From the NCBI RefSeq assembly GCF_019249795.2, contig NZ_CP156891.1, positions 782,001-846,000 on the forward strand: a stretch of DNA of 64,000 nt, given 5' to 3'. The notes below the pieces were generated by a model, which made no database searches, was not told where the DNA came from, and saw nothing but the letters and a program-made list of their open reading frames with translations. A program made the position numbers and the translations under genes. Every line of letters begins with the position of its first letter. Positions within the stretch are counted from its first letter, which is position 1. Positions 47,234 to 55,307 of the stretch are shown one piece after another. Source of the stretch: Segatella copri (GTDB taxonomy: Bacteria; Bacteroidota; Bacteroidia; Bacteroidales; Bacteroidaceae).

Positions 47234-47264
47234 CAAAGATACAGATAATATTTCAGAAAGCAAG
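47234..47264 (-). promoter_or_regulatory. Promoter of the ATPase/nuclease gene
   Basis: CTTG (47261-47264), 19 bp, TATCTTTG (47234-47241), minus strand. Confidence 0.65.
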
Positions 47265-47351
47265 CATTTTTCTGATTATTAACAATATATCACTGCAAAA
47301 ATAGAACCGCAATTCAACAAAACATGCTTGAAACGGGGCGGTAACGGCCTT

Positions 47352-47402
47352 AAAAAACGACCCGCACATTTGAGCATCGTTGAGAGGCTTGGCGGGTTCT
47401 CG
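47352..47402 (-). ncRNA. Predicted ~50-nt hairpin RNA, free-standing copy
   Basis: Downstream of an exact promoter (47408-47438) the minus strand reads an ACCCGC arm (47392-47397), a ~26-nt loop region, its partner GCGGGT (47360-47365) and then CGTTTTTT. So a very short transcript with its own intrinsic terminator is predicted. Promoter and first nucleotides are nearly identical to those of the Abi_2 leader (48467-48560), while the loop is different. No open frame follows before the ATPase gene. No RNA data are available to me. Confidence 0.6.
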
Positions 47403-47407
47403 CGCTG

Positions 47408-47438
47408 CAAAGATACGAATAATCTTTGATAATACAAA
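47408..47438 (-). promoter_or_regulatory. Promoter of the free-standing hairpin RNA
   Basis: TTTG (47435-47438), 19 bp, TATCTTTG (47408-47415). About 45 bp around it match the Abi_2 promoter at 48525-48575 with only three or four differences. Confidence 0.82.
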
Positions 47439-47452
47439 CTTTTGAGCAAGAA

Positions 47453-47496
47453 AAAACAGCCAACCTTCAATAGCATATTTGAAAGTTGGCTGTTTT
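47453..47496 (-). terminator. Terminator of the Abi_2 gene
   Basis: 18-bp stem with one mismatch (47453-47470 with 47479-47496) and a T run on the minus strand, 65 bp past the stop codon. Confidence 0.85.
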
Positions 47497-47560
47497 TCAT
47501 TTATAATGTTTCCTGCAAGTTTTTACTAGGCATAAGCTTACTTGTATTTTATCTATAAAG

Positions 47561-48466
47561 TTATCTCCATAGGGGCTCGGAAATCCAATTTTCAGGGAAT
47601 CCCATTGCTGCAGGATCTACCTGTGGATAAGAAACGAGTAAGGATTTGAGCTCATTCTTGAAGTCCAATCCATATCCCATAGAATCAAGCCAATATGCAA
47701 TACAACAGGCTATAGCATATACTTTGTTCGCATCAACACCTTCTATATTCACCCATGCACCACGCAAAGAGGCATTCATTTGTGGAGCATTGGAGAGATA
47801 ACGATTCCAAAGTCGTGAGTGATGAGCGCAACAGTTTCTTAGGACAGTTACACTACGCATCCAACTTTCCAACACCTCATGCTGTGGAAGATTGAACTGA
47901 CGAGCTACACGCTTCTTCAACTTCTTGTCACCGAAATTGTAATAGAGTTTTGAAAGCGTACCGAAAGATGCCAGTTCAAGCGTTTTCCATGCAGGAGGGA
48001 ATATCGGCTTGTCATAGTTGCGCCTATGTTCCTTGATAAAGTCCTCTTTACAACGCTGAAGCTCTCGGTCTATGGAGTTCATATTCTCAATAAACTTGTG
48101 CTCATCGTCAGCAAGGCTTGTATCAAAGAACCAAAATGGTCCATGTGCCAAAGAGAACTCTTGTATAATCTTTGTGCGCAAAGCAATCTCTAATCGTTGA
48201 ACAGCCTTGAACATCAAATCTCTCAACTCTATATCAAAGTTATAGAGAGCTACGGCATCTTTAAATCTACTATTAGGCTTAAATTGATGCGTAGTCTTGT
48301 CTTCCTCCATAGGACGAAGGTATTGAACAAAACGAAAATAGCTGACCTCACCAAGAAATTTTACAGCCTTGGATGAATCAGCAATATTTAAGCCTCTACT
48401 TTTTAGTAGTTCTATTTGTTCCGAAATAGAAAGAGCCTGCTTAGTGTATAATCTTAATGTACCCAT
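47561..48466 (-). CDS. Abi_2 (AbiD/AbiF) family HEPN RNase-like protein
   Basis: 301 residues from ATG 48466; the longer in-frame start at 48532 lies upstream of the predicted transcript start and would translate the leader hairpin. TKQALSISEQIELLKSRGL opens the Abi_2 domain, LRDLMFKAVQRLEIALRTKI is its central helix, and RNCCAHHSRLWN (Arg 210, His 215) is the HEPN RNase R-x4-H motif. Abi_2 proteins abort phage infection, and AbiF-type members have been reported next to a regulatory RNA and proposed as relatives of Cas13. Here a structured leader and a second RNA copy flank it. Single-gene unit with terminator. Confidence 0.85.
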   Translation of the reverse strand: MGTLRLYTKQALSISEQIELLKSRGLNIADSSKAVKFLGEVSYFRFVQYLRPMEEDKTTHQFKPNSRFKDAVALYNFDIELRDLMFKAVQRLEIALRTKIIQEFSLAHGPFWFFDTSLADDEHKFIENMNSIDRELQRCKEDFIKEHRRNYDKPIFPPAWKTLELASFGTLSKLYYNFGDKKLKKRVARQFNLPQHEVLESWMRSVTVLRNCCAHHSRLWNRYLSNAPQMNASLRGAWVNIEGVDANKVYAIACCIAYWLDSMGYGLDFKNELKSLLVSYPQVDPAAMGFPENWISEPLWR

Positions 48467-48524
48467 AAAAAGCAAAAGACCCGCCCTGGTTCGCTGTTCA
48501 AATGGGAAGCGTGGCGGATTCTGT
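48467..48524 (-). ncRNA. Structured leader RNA of the Abi_2 gene
   Basis: From the expected transcript start the minus strand has an ATCCGCC arm (48513-48519), an inner CGCT/AGCG helix, and GGCGGGT (48479-48485) followed by CTTTTGCTTTTT that runs into the start codon. This has the shape of an intrinsic terminator placed directly before the gene, so it could release a ~45-nt RNA or attenuate the gene. The same stem occurs in the free-standing copy at 47352-47402. Confidence 0.6.
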
Positions 48525-48529
48525 TGCTG

Positions 48530-48560
48530 CAAAGATACGAATAATTATTGATAATACAAA
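48530..48560 (-). promoter_or_regulatory. Promoter of the Abi_2 leader
   Basis: TTTG (48557-48560), 19 bp, TATCTTTG (48530-48537), minus strand; duplicate of the promoter at 47408-47438. Confidence 0.85.
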
Positions 48561-48580
48561 CTTTTGAGCTAGAAAATTCA

Positions 48581-48879
48581 CGAAAAAGTAGATTTCATTG
48601 ACATATTTGTATTTAAGAATGTTAAATCAGGTCATAAAAACGCATTTTGTCTACAAAACAAGAAAGAATATGAGATAAAAATGCTACCCATGTAACATCT
48701 CCCCCCATACCGGAAGTCCCGATTTAAAATAAATTTCGTACCATTTGCAAACGAAATTCCAAAGTGGGAGGCGGTGGGGCATTTTACGTATAAGGATACA
48801 AGGGTCGAGTTGAAACACTTTGTAACCTTTACTCAACTTTTAGACTTTACAGACTACTAGACTATCAGAGTCTATTTGA
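48581..48879. other. Intergenic region without a gene
   Basis: No coding frame is supported. It contains a small AATTTCG/CGAAATT hairpin (about 48736-48762), a purine/pyrimidine-biased ACTAGACTA stretch near 48850-48875, and otherwise nothing recognisable. Confidence 0.5.
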
Positions 48880-48913
48880 AAAAAAGGGAACGTTATGAAA
48901 AACCAACGTTCCC
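48880..48913 (-). terminator. Terminator of the SusD-like gene
   Basis: Perfect 9-bp GGGAACGTT stem (48886-48894 with 48905-48913) followed on the minus strand by six T. Confidence 0.85.
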
Positions 48914-48925
48914 TATTTTTGTATA

Positions 48926-51157
48926 TCAATACCCTGGGTTTTGAGTCAAATTTGGATTCACCATTAGTTCATTTTGAGGAATAGGTAAAAGCAACTGATA
49001 TTTTTCTAATCCGAGTTCTTTTATCGCCAAACCATTCCTTTTCAAGAAAGCAAAATAGTCTTGCAATTTAAGAGACTTCCTCAGTTGCTTAATTCCCTCA
49101 ACTGAAACATTTGTTCCGGAAATACCATTTATATTACCCACTTCTGAAATATATTTTGAAGCCTTTGCATTGTTACCCAAGTGAATTTCGCATTCAGCAT
49201 ATAAAAGCTTGACATCCGTAGTAGTCATAATAGGTACTACCTTTTCAGGACTTCCGTCTACATTTACCCTAGAGTCTCTTGACTCATTGCCAACCTTCAA
49301 AGCCAATATTAAATCTTTGTTTTCAGATGTATATTTTGTTGGAACTTTTTCCATAGAGTATATATTTTTGTCAACAACTTGTTGGAGAAGATTACTAGCT
49401 GCAGCCCATTTTTGCTGATACATATATACTTTCGCCAAAAGAATACGAGCCACATCCTTCGATACAAACACAGCATCATTGGCGTTGGTTGCAAAAGCTA
49501 CACATTTCTTTTCATCCAAATTTCTTATTGCTTCTACCAGTTCTTCTTCCAGCATTTGTAGAATACTAGATTCGGATGTTCTTGGAACATAAGTATCTGC
49601 ATAACCTTCAAAACCTGCATTAGGCACCACAACTACACCACCCCACCAAATCAACATTTGATAGTAGCACATATCTCGATAAACATTCAGATAAGGAGAA
49701 TATACTGCCCTATACATGGCATCTGCTCTATACAACCTTGCAATCATATTCAGCGCTTGGTATGAGTTTATATAACAATTATGGATATTCGGTTCACTGC
49801 TACGAATAGGAGCAACAAAACTAGGATCATTTATTATCTTTGTATAACGATAATTCATCTGAGCCTCAAGGGTTACAGCATTTGCCAAACTCTTCATAAA
49901 TTCAGAAACACAAGCGATGCCATCCCTTCCGAGTCGAGGTACTATGATTTCTGCATTAGGATTAGCTTGCTGAGTTAAGTTCAAGCGAGCCACTACATTA
50001 CCCATACCATCATATAAAGGAATTGAAACTGCTTGTTTCTTTCTAAAAGAGGCAGCCTTTACAACCACCTTTAAGATATTATTTTTCAATTCTTTAGTAT
50101 AGTTGATACTAGGTACACTTCCACTTCCGGTTTCATAAATTTCCATTCCCGAAACAGAAGTCGAATTATCGTATATATCATCACCAGGAATACTTGGTCG
50201 CTCTAAGTAAACAGGTACAGTTGTATTTACCTTTACCTCATAGCTTCCACCTTCCATAGGTACATTGATATTATTTGTTTCCAAACTGACAGGATGATTT
50301 TCAGGCGCAATTTCATTTCCTGCGGTTCCATCTCCATCCCAATCGAAATAATAGATAAGATTCTTAACGGCAACCTCTTTACCCATCTCTTGATAGCGTT
50401 TCTTGATATTCTCTGCTATTTGAGGCAATTTGCTTTCCAAAGAGAACATATCTTTACGAATTTGTAGTTTGGTAGTTTCTGAGAAATTACCATCCTCAGC
50501 AAACTCTTCTGAAAGTTGAGATAAATATTCAGTAATTTGTGCTTCAGAACGATTATACAGAATTAAAGATGACACGGCAATAAGAGCAGCAGCTTCATCA
50601 GTACCAGAAGTAATCGAGAAATGATTAACATCAGTCTTGGCATACTTTTCGAGACCAAAAGTCTTGAGGACTTCTTCTTGTGCCTGATTGTTGGCTTCCT
50701 TAAATGACTTACCATCCTTAGCTACCAAATTCATAACTCTCTGATACTTAAGATGTGAAAGAATATTCAAATTCACATCAGCTGCATTTTGAAGATTAGC
50801 AACAGCATTTAAAACCAAGGTTCCTTTAGAAAGTTCGCCAGTTACTTCATTAAAATAATATCCAGAAGCAGACAGTTTTACATAGGGTGACTTTAACAAT
50901 TTAGATCCAAAAGTAAAAGTACCCTCATTATCTGTAATCGTAGAAGTAAAAGACTCACCTGTTTCATCTAGGTCAGCATCCAAAGGCTGCATTTGAATGG
51001 CTGTACCTCTAACAAAAGGACCTTTTTCTACCTTACCACCTACATTAAAATTAGTAGGAGTGTAACCATCCAGGTCGTCATTACTAGAACAAGACTGTAG
51101 CATTGCCATCATTCCTATGGTAACAACCACAACGGCTTTCTTTAAAATTACTTTCAT
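48926..51157 (-). CDS. SusD-like lipoprotein with large N-terminal extension
   Basis: 743 residues. Lipobox LQSC puts the lipid on Cys 23. Residues ~38-270 are a domain I do not recognise, beginning with a carboxypeptidase-regulatory-like beta segment (VEKGPFVRGTAIQ...TSTITDNEGTFTFG). Residues ~294-398 resemble a BACON/Ig-like domain (INVPMEGGSYEVKV...LNLTQQAN). Residues ~405-743 are SusD/RagB-like, ending in the typical LLPIPQNELMVNP...NPGY. SusD proteins bind nutrients with a SusC porin, but no SusC is adjacent. The fusion and isolation are odd. Confidence 0.75.
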   Translation of the reverse strand: MKVILKKAVVVVTIGMMAMLQSCSSNDDLDGYTPTNFNVGGKVEKGPFVRGTAIQMQPLDADLDETGESFTSTITDNEGTFTFGSKLLKSPYVKLSASGYYFNEVTGELSKGTLVLNAVANLQNAADVNLNILSHLKYQRVMNLVAKDGKSFKEANNQAQEEVLKTFGLEKYAKTDVNHFSITSGTDEAAALIAVSSLILYNRSEAQITEYLSQLSEEFAEDGNFSETTKLQIRKDMFSLESKLPQIAENIKKRYQEMGKEVAVKNLIYYFDWDGDGTAGNEIAPENHPVSLETNNINVPMEGGSYEVKVNTTVPVYLERPSIPGDDIYDNSTSVSGMEIYETGSGSVPSINYTKELKNNILKVVVKAASFRKKQAVSIPLYDGMGNVVARLNLTQQANPNAEIIVPRLGRDGIACVSEFMKSLANAVTLEAQMNYRYTKIINDPSFVAPIRSSEPNIHNCYINSYQALNMIARLYRADAMYRAVYSPYLNVYRDMCYYQMLIWWGGVVVVPNAGFEGYADTYVPRTSESSILQMLEEELVEAIRNLDEKKCVAFATNANDAVFVSKDVARILLAKVYMYQQKWAAASNLLQQVVDKNIYSMEKVPTKYTSENKDLILALKVGNESRDSRVNVDGSPEKVVPIMTTTDVKLLYAECEIHLGNNAKASKYISEVGNINGISGTNVSVEGIKQLRKSLKLQDYFAFLKRNGLAIKELGLEKYQLLLPIPQNELMVNPNLTQNPGY

Positions 51158-51220
51158 AATCTCATTATTTATTAGTTAAACTTTCATATACAAGAAGCGT
51201 GGTCTACATATACCACACCT

Positions 51221-51342
51221 AACTTTGGAGGTCCTGAGAAAACCCTGAGATACAGATATAGTAATAGTAGCCCACGCTATGCGTGAGAACCACTATGCTA
51301 CCATTGTATCTCTTTTTGAAAATTTCTCAGGTTTCCAAAGTT
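51221..51342. repeat. 122-bp nested palindrome upstream of the SusD-like gene
   Basis: Outer arms 51221-51241 and 51323-51342 (18 paired bases, small bulge), middle arms 51247-51254 and 51305-51312, inner GTAGC/GCTAC (51267-51271, 51297-51301) and CACGC/GCGTG (51273-51277, 51281-51285). Each outer arm carries a TAACTTTG -7-like box pointing inward. The minus-strand one (51336-51343) is a candidate promoter for the SusD-like gene and would give a leader of ~170 nt containing most of the hairpin. Confidence 0.8.
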
Positions 51343-51511
51343 ACAAGATAAGCATAACGCCTCTTTATATTCTAATATGTCTTGGAGATGGCATACACCA
51401 AATCCGCTTCAAAATTACAAAACTTTCCCGACATAGCCACAAGTTTTGGGGGAAAATTTGCATATAAGCCTCACTTTTCTTTCCTTTTTTCTATTTTTAG
51501 TCACTTTTCTT

Positions 51512-52084
51512 CTATCTCACCAGATATTTCGCGACCAAATCTCTAAGCATCGACTCCGGAAGATTAGATACTCCCGACTCTTGAATCAAAGCATATTCTG
51601 GCTTATTCTTTCCGATAATAAACTTACAGTCTCGCCCATCTATGCTTGCATACAAATGGAAGTTGGCTTTGTAAGCCTGCTCTATACGAACATCTGTACA
51701 ACTTTTGCCATCTTCTCAAAAGAAGAAGAAGAACTGTTGTCTTTATCCTCCAACCCCCATGAAACGAGATGAACATTTATCGCTGACTCTATGGAACTGA
51801 TCCACCTGTCATCGTTTTGTATGACGTATTCTCTGTGCCGTCTTCTCATCCTTTCTCATCAGATAAGGAGATGGAGGAAGTTCTGGAAGCACATCATTGA
51901 TGGCATCAATCTGCCCCACCACCTTCAGCAAGAGGAGAAAAGTGGAAAGCGAAAGATTGCCCGCTGTACCATTCTCAAACTTGTGGATGGTGGTCAAGCC
52001 AAGCCCAGTAAGCTCGGCAACCTCCTTCTGGGTGAGAGTCGCTTACAAATGACGCAGATTCGCCCATCCCTTTATCCCTCGCAT
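51512..52084 (-). pseudogene. Degraded XRE-family regulator
   Basis: Reading from ATG 52084 gives NLRHL, a stop (52043-52045), then ATLTQKEVAELTGLGLTTIHKFENG, a clear helix-turn-helix of the XRE class, ending in a frameshifted tail near 51809. A second frame continues REYVIQNDDRWISSIESAIN, and a third DGKSCTDV...FHLYASIDGRDCKFIIGKNK to a stop at 51512. One premature stop and two frameshifts are needed; overall length (191 codons) is in phase. Perhaps the remnant of an antitoxin-like regulator; the C-terminal domain is not recognised. Confidence 0.65.
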
Positions 52085-52096
52085 ATATTTTTTTCT

Positions 52097-52232
52097 TGGA
52101 AAAAGTCTCAAAGTATCATTATTTACAGATATATCACTGATACATAATGAATTACAAAATGACACTTCCAAATATATTTACAAAGAAGTATCATAGAAGT
52201 ATCATAAATTCAATAGAAGTATCATTAAATCA
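52097..52232. repeat. GAAGTATCAT element, left copy
   Basis: Starts AAAGTCTCAAAGTATCATTA and ends with three GAAGTATCAT words (52195-52225). An inverted copy lies at 58000-58146; the ends match closely, the middle does not. Confidence 0.75.
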
Positions 52233-52279
52233 CCATGATGCATCATAAAAAAACACGAAATTATAGTCAACTAAATATA

Positions 52280-52287
52280 GAAAAACT
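52280..52287. repeat. Target-site duplication of the IS66 element (left)
   Basis: GAAAAACT directly abuts the left inverted repeat and is repeated at 57610-57617 beside the right one. Eight base pairs is the normal IS66 duplication. Confidence 0.92.
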
Positions 52288-52324
52288 GTAAGCGTCTCCG
52301 CGTTTATACCTTGCATAATTCAAA

Positions 52325-52367
52325 AAAAGCAGTAACAGCTGATTAAACAAATGCTGTTACTGCTTTT
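52325..52367 (-). terminator. Terminator of the IS66 operon
   Basis: Perfect 15-bp stem (52325-52339 with 52353-52367), overlapping the last codons of tnpC, with a T run on the minus strand. Confidence 0.82.
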
Positions 52368-52563
52368 TCCATCGGTCAGGAAGTAAGTCTCTATATTTTT
52401 CTAATGGGGTATTGGGTTGCCATTCTACAGTCTTTTCTATTACGTCGCATATGTATTCAAACAGATTAATGCCATTCTGTCTGCATGAGATGGCGATAGA
52501 ATATAGGATAGCCGCCCGGCTTGCTCCTTCGTGCGAACCAAAGAACATTGAGTTTCTTCTTGA
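52357..52563 (-). pseudogene. tnpC: IS66 transposase TnpC, C-terminal fragment
   Basis: Reads SRRNSMFFGSHEGASRAAIL to the stop, the C-terminal IS66 element (GSxxGAxRAA). It continues, after removal of 52565-55306, from the N-terminal fragment that ends in ERIQRYISLS. Joining the two at the shared GAT triplet restores the frame. Confidence 0.87.
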
Positions 52564-52813
52564 TTCCTAAGACATAGCCAAATTTTTGAGCAACTTTTTG
52601 TGTTAATAAATACAAAAGAGGTATTTTGGAACATACAGGCACTAAAATATCGGTAGCAGAAATGGTCAAAAATGATTTTTCTGTTACAAATCAACACGGA
52701 ACTCGTTCTTTTAATAGCGTGTGGCTAGATTCCTAATTAGTTATCCGTGTTTGTGTCTTTACAAGACTCTAAATGGCAGTAGCACAGACTGCTATAGTTC
52801 ACTTGTTTCGGAC

Positions 52814-53839
52814 TTATGATATTGCAAGTTTTTCATTGCTGCTCTTTGAATCCAACGGTTCCCATTTTCTGTTCTGCTTACCTATAGCGAACATTCTGAG
52901 AACAAGTTTGAACTTAACGGCATTCAATGCCTTGCGTTTTGTGTCTGAATCTTGCTTACCTCCTAATTTACGGTTATAAAATGATTGTAACTCTGCATCA
53001 TATTGTACAACAACTGTGGCCGCCATGGATAGATCTGCTTTCGCCTGACCATCACAGCGTGCTGAAGGTCGGGGACGCCATTTCACACTGGTGCCTGAAG
53101 TGCGGAAGTGCGGTGCCACGCCGACATAACTGGCATATTGCCTTGCTGTTTCAAAAGCGGTAAAGTTTCGGGTAATGACAATGACATTTATGGCATTGAC
53201 GAAGCCTATTCCCGGTATTGTCAGAAGATTCTTGTAAGTAGACAAGAGGCTATCGTCTGTAGCCAGCAACTTCTGTTCTTCCAACTCGATGTTCTCAATG
53301 TCACGGCTGAATTTTTTGATGTAGCCATCATATAACTGGGCATCTTCCTTTGTGATGCATAGCTGTCTTCTGTTCATGAAGCATGTACGCTGTTCCACCA
53401 GGAACTTACGCTCATTCATCAGTGCCTTGAGTCTCTGCATGGTCTTGTCAGGCATATTATAAGGCTTGACACATTCAGTACCATTATAGCGATAGAGAAA
53501 GTCTGCAATCTTGGCAGAGTCAATCTTGTCGCTCTTGTCCTTGGGCCCCATGGGATAATGCTTTACCACATGGGTGGAGAGCATGCAGAACTGATAGTTC
53601 CTGGTATTAAGAAACTTCTCCAGCTCCATGGAATAGCTGCCGGTGAACTCCATTCCGAAGAGACTGTTCGAGAGAACCACATGATTCTTCTTGAGCCATG
53701 TGCACATTTCGCCAAATCCCTTGCGGGAATTGTTGAATACATCGTGAGAAAAGTCCTTAATTGGGGTTTCTTCACAGAAAATTGATACGTCAATGACATT
53801 TTTTGAGATGTCGATGCCGATAAATGATTTATTTTTCAT
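52814..53839 (-). CDS. IS110-family transposase (inner element)
   Basis: 341 residues from ATG 53839. FIGIDISKNVIDV, MEFTGSY and DKIDSAKIADF supply the acidic residues of the RuvC-like DEDD domain. LLTIPGIGFVNA is the helix-hairpin-helix, and SGTSVKWRPRPS is the Tnp_20 region with the serine nucleophile. Recombines a circular intermediate; relatives of IS621 use a bridge RNA. Confidence 0.92.
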   Translation of the reverse strand: MKNKSFIGIDISKNVIDVSIFCEETPIKDFSHDVFNNSRKGFGEMCTWLKKNHVVLSNSLFGMEFTGSYSMELEKFLNTRNYQFCMLSTHVVKHYPMGPKDKSDKIDSAKIADFLYRYNGTECVKPYNMPDKTMQRLKALMNERKFLVEQRTCFMNRRQLCITKEDAQLYDGYIKKFSRDIENIELEEQKLLATDDSLLSTYKNLLTIPGIGFVNAINVIVITRNFTAFETARQYASYVGVAPHFRTSGTSVKWRPRPSARCDGQAKADLSMAATVVVQYDAELQSFYNRKLGGKQDSDTKRKALNAVKFKLVLRMFAIGKQNRKWEPLDSKSSNEKLAIS

Positions 53840-54105
53840 ACCTTTGTACCGCATTTTGTAGGAAGGAGCTCTCTATGTCAGGGTAAGCCACATCTTTTAA
53901 AAGCTTCCACGGCTAATTCCCTAAACGGCACTTGACCTGGCATTTCAGGCTGGGGAGACTAGATCAGGGAAAGGTCTTTGTCTAAGACAAAATAGTTCAC
54001 TACCCCCGTCCGGAGTTCCTTCCATTTCAGATGCTCCGGCAAAGGTAGTGAAAAAAACGCAGACAAAAGACTTAGTCGGGAAATAGTTATGCTCTAAGAA
54101 GTGCG
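53840..54105 (-). other. Non-coding leader of inner IS110, candidate bridge RNA region
   Basis: 266 bp upstream of the transposase with several short self-complementary stretches and one internal ATAGTTCACT (53992-54001), the same word that borders the element. This is where IS110 bridge RNAs are encoded. No fold was computed. Confidence 0.4.
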
Positions 54106-54126
54106 ATAGTTCACTTTTGCTGCATT

Positions 54127-55152
54127 TTAGTTCTTATATGCATCTGTCTCCACATATGGTGTTCCACGCTTTATCACGGCAAACATACGAAGGACCAGCT
54201 TGAACTTGACGGCATTGAGCACGATGCCACCGCATTTTTCCTTTCTCTTGCGTATCCAATAGTCTCTTATTGAAGGATTGTTCCTTATGGCGGAAAGGAC
54301 AGCTATGGATAAGTCTGCCTTGGCTTCAGAAAAGCCTTTCTTGGAAACCCCCGTTTTCTTTCTTACTGAGGTACCAGATTCCTTTTTAAAAGGGGCTATT
54401 CCTATGTAACAGGCATATTTGCGAGGATTGCTGATTGCAGTGAAATTTTCCGTCAATACAATGGTTTCCAACGCTATGATGCGACCAATGCCAGGAATGG
54501 AGGTCAGCAGATTGTAATTCTTTCTGATGCTTGTATCTTCATTCATGTAGCTGTCAATCTCTTTGTCTATTGCTTTCTGGTTTTCCTGCATGTTCTTCAG
54601 CAGGAGTTTCTTGCGTTCAACGGATAAGTCTGTATCGTATGCGCTGATATCATGAAGCTGCTGCTTATAGAGAGTTGACTGCTTGGTGTTCTGCTTACGC
54701 TCTGCCAGCAATCTCTTCAACTTGAAATAGACAGGTGAAGGAAGTTTGGAGGGATTGCGAAGAATCTTCTTGTGGTTCTGCTCACAATAGATTGCTATTC
54801 TGAAAGCATCCAGTTCATCAGTCTTGATACGGTCTAGAGAGCGCTGGTCATCATCCAAGTCTGGCTCGAAGCGATGCATTTTGCGAGGTTCCACCATACC
54901 ATAGATATATTCTTTGGATTCCAGCCATAATCTGAAGTTTTGGTTATAGAGTCCAGTATATTCCATACAGAACAAAAAGGTATCGAAGTCTTTTCCTACC
55001 TTTGCGACCCAGGAGCCAATCTTTTTGAACCCAGCATCATCATTGCTCACCTTAATATGAGCATTCTTCCAGTCGATGGTTTCACCATCATAATAAGCAA
55101 GGTCGAGAGTCTTCTTGGAGACATCTACGCCAAAGTAAAGTTCCTTATCCAT
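54127..55152 (-). CDS. IS110-family transposase (outer element)
   Basis: 341 residues. FGVDVSKKTLDLA, MEYTGLYN and DRIKTDELDAFRIA are the DEDD sites; SIPGIGRIIA and SGTSVRKKTGVSKKG follow. It is clearly different from its neighbour, with low identity outside the motifs, so these are two separate IS110 types rather than a duplication. Confidence 0.92.
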   Translation of the reverse strand: MDKELYFGVDVSKKTLDLAYYDGETIDWKNAHIKVSNDDAGFKKIGSWVAKVGKDFDTFLFCMEYTGLYNQNFRLWLESKEYIYGMVEPRKMHRFEPDLDDDQRSLDRIKTDELDAFRIAIYCEQNHKKILRNPSKLPSPVYFKLKRLLAERKQNTKQSTLYKQQLHDISAYDTDLSVERKKLLLKNMQENQKAIDKEIDSYMNEDTSIRKNYNLLTSIPGIGRIIALETIVLTENFTAISNPRKYACYIGIAPFKKESGTSVRKKTGVSKKGFSEAKADLSIAVLSAIRNNPSIRDYWIRKRKEKCGGIVLNAVKFKLVLRMFAVIKRGTPYVETDAYKN

Positions 55153-55307
55153 ATTATTGACATTTTAGCATTAAATGGAAACAAGAAAACATTTGGCTTG
55201 GCGAAGGACTGAATCAAAAAATAGTGATATTCTAGAGTGACATACAGTTCACCTTAACACCCGTTAACCAATTCGTTTAAACTTGTTTCCAGGTGCAAAG
55301 GTAAAAG

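Larger units (their letters stand above)
52794..54105 (-). mobile_element. Inner IS110 element (proposed limits)
   Basis: ATAGTTCACT occurs at 52794-52803 and again at 54106-54115, just before the 3' end of the other IS110 gene. The segment between contains one complete transposase gene and its leader. Limits are inferred from this direct repeat only. Confidence 0.5.
52565..55306 (-). mobile_element. IS110-type insertion inside tnpC
   Basis: The IS66 reading frame stops and resumes exactly at these borders; GAT occurs at both (52562-52564, 55307-55309). The 2742-bp insert encodes two IS110-family transposases on the minus strand. Its size and the repeat placement suggest one IS110 (about 1.43 kb) with a second (about 1.31 kb) inside it. 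Confidence 0.8.

Noticed and set aside
48467..48532. 22-codon N-terminal extension of the Abi_2 protein
   Set aside because: It lies across the predicted transcript start and the leader hairpin, and the Abi_2 family normally starts at TKQAL.
51446..51772. 108-codon plus-strand frame
   Set aside because: It overlaps the degraded XRE gene on the other strand and has only low-complexity hydrophobic sequence.
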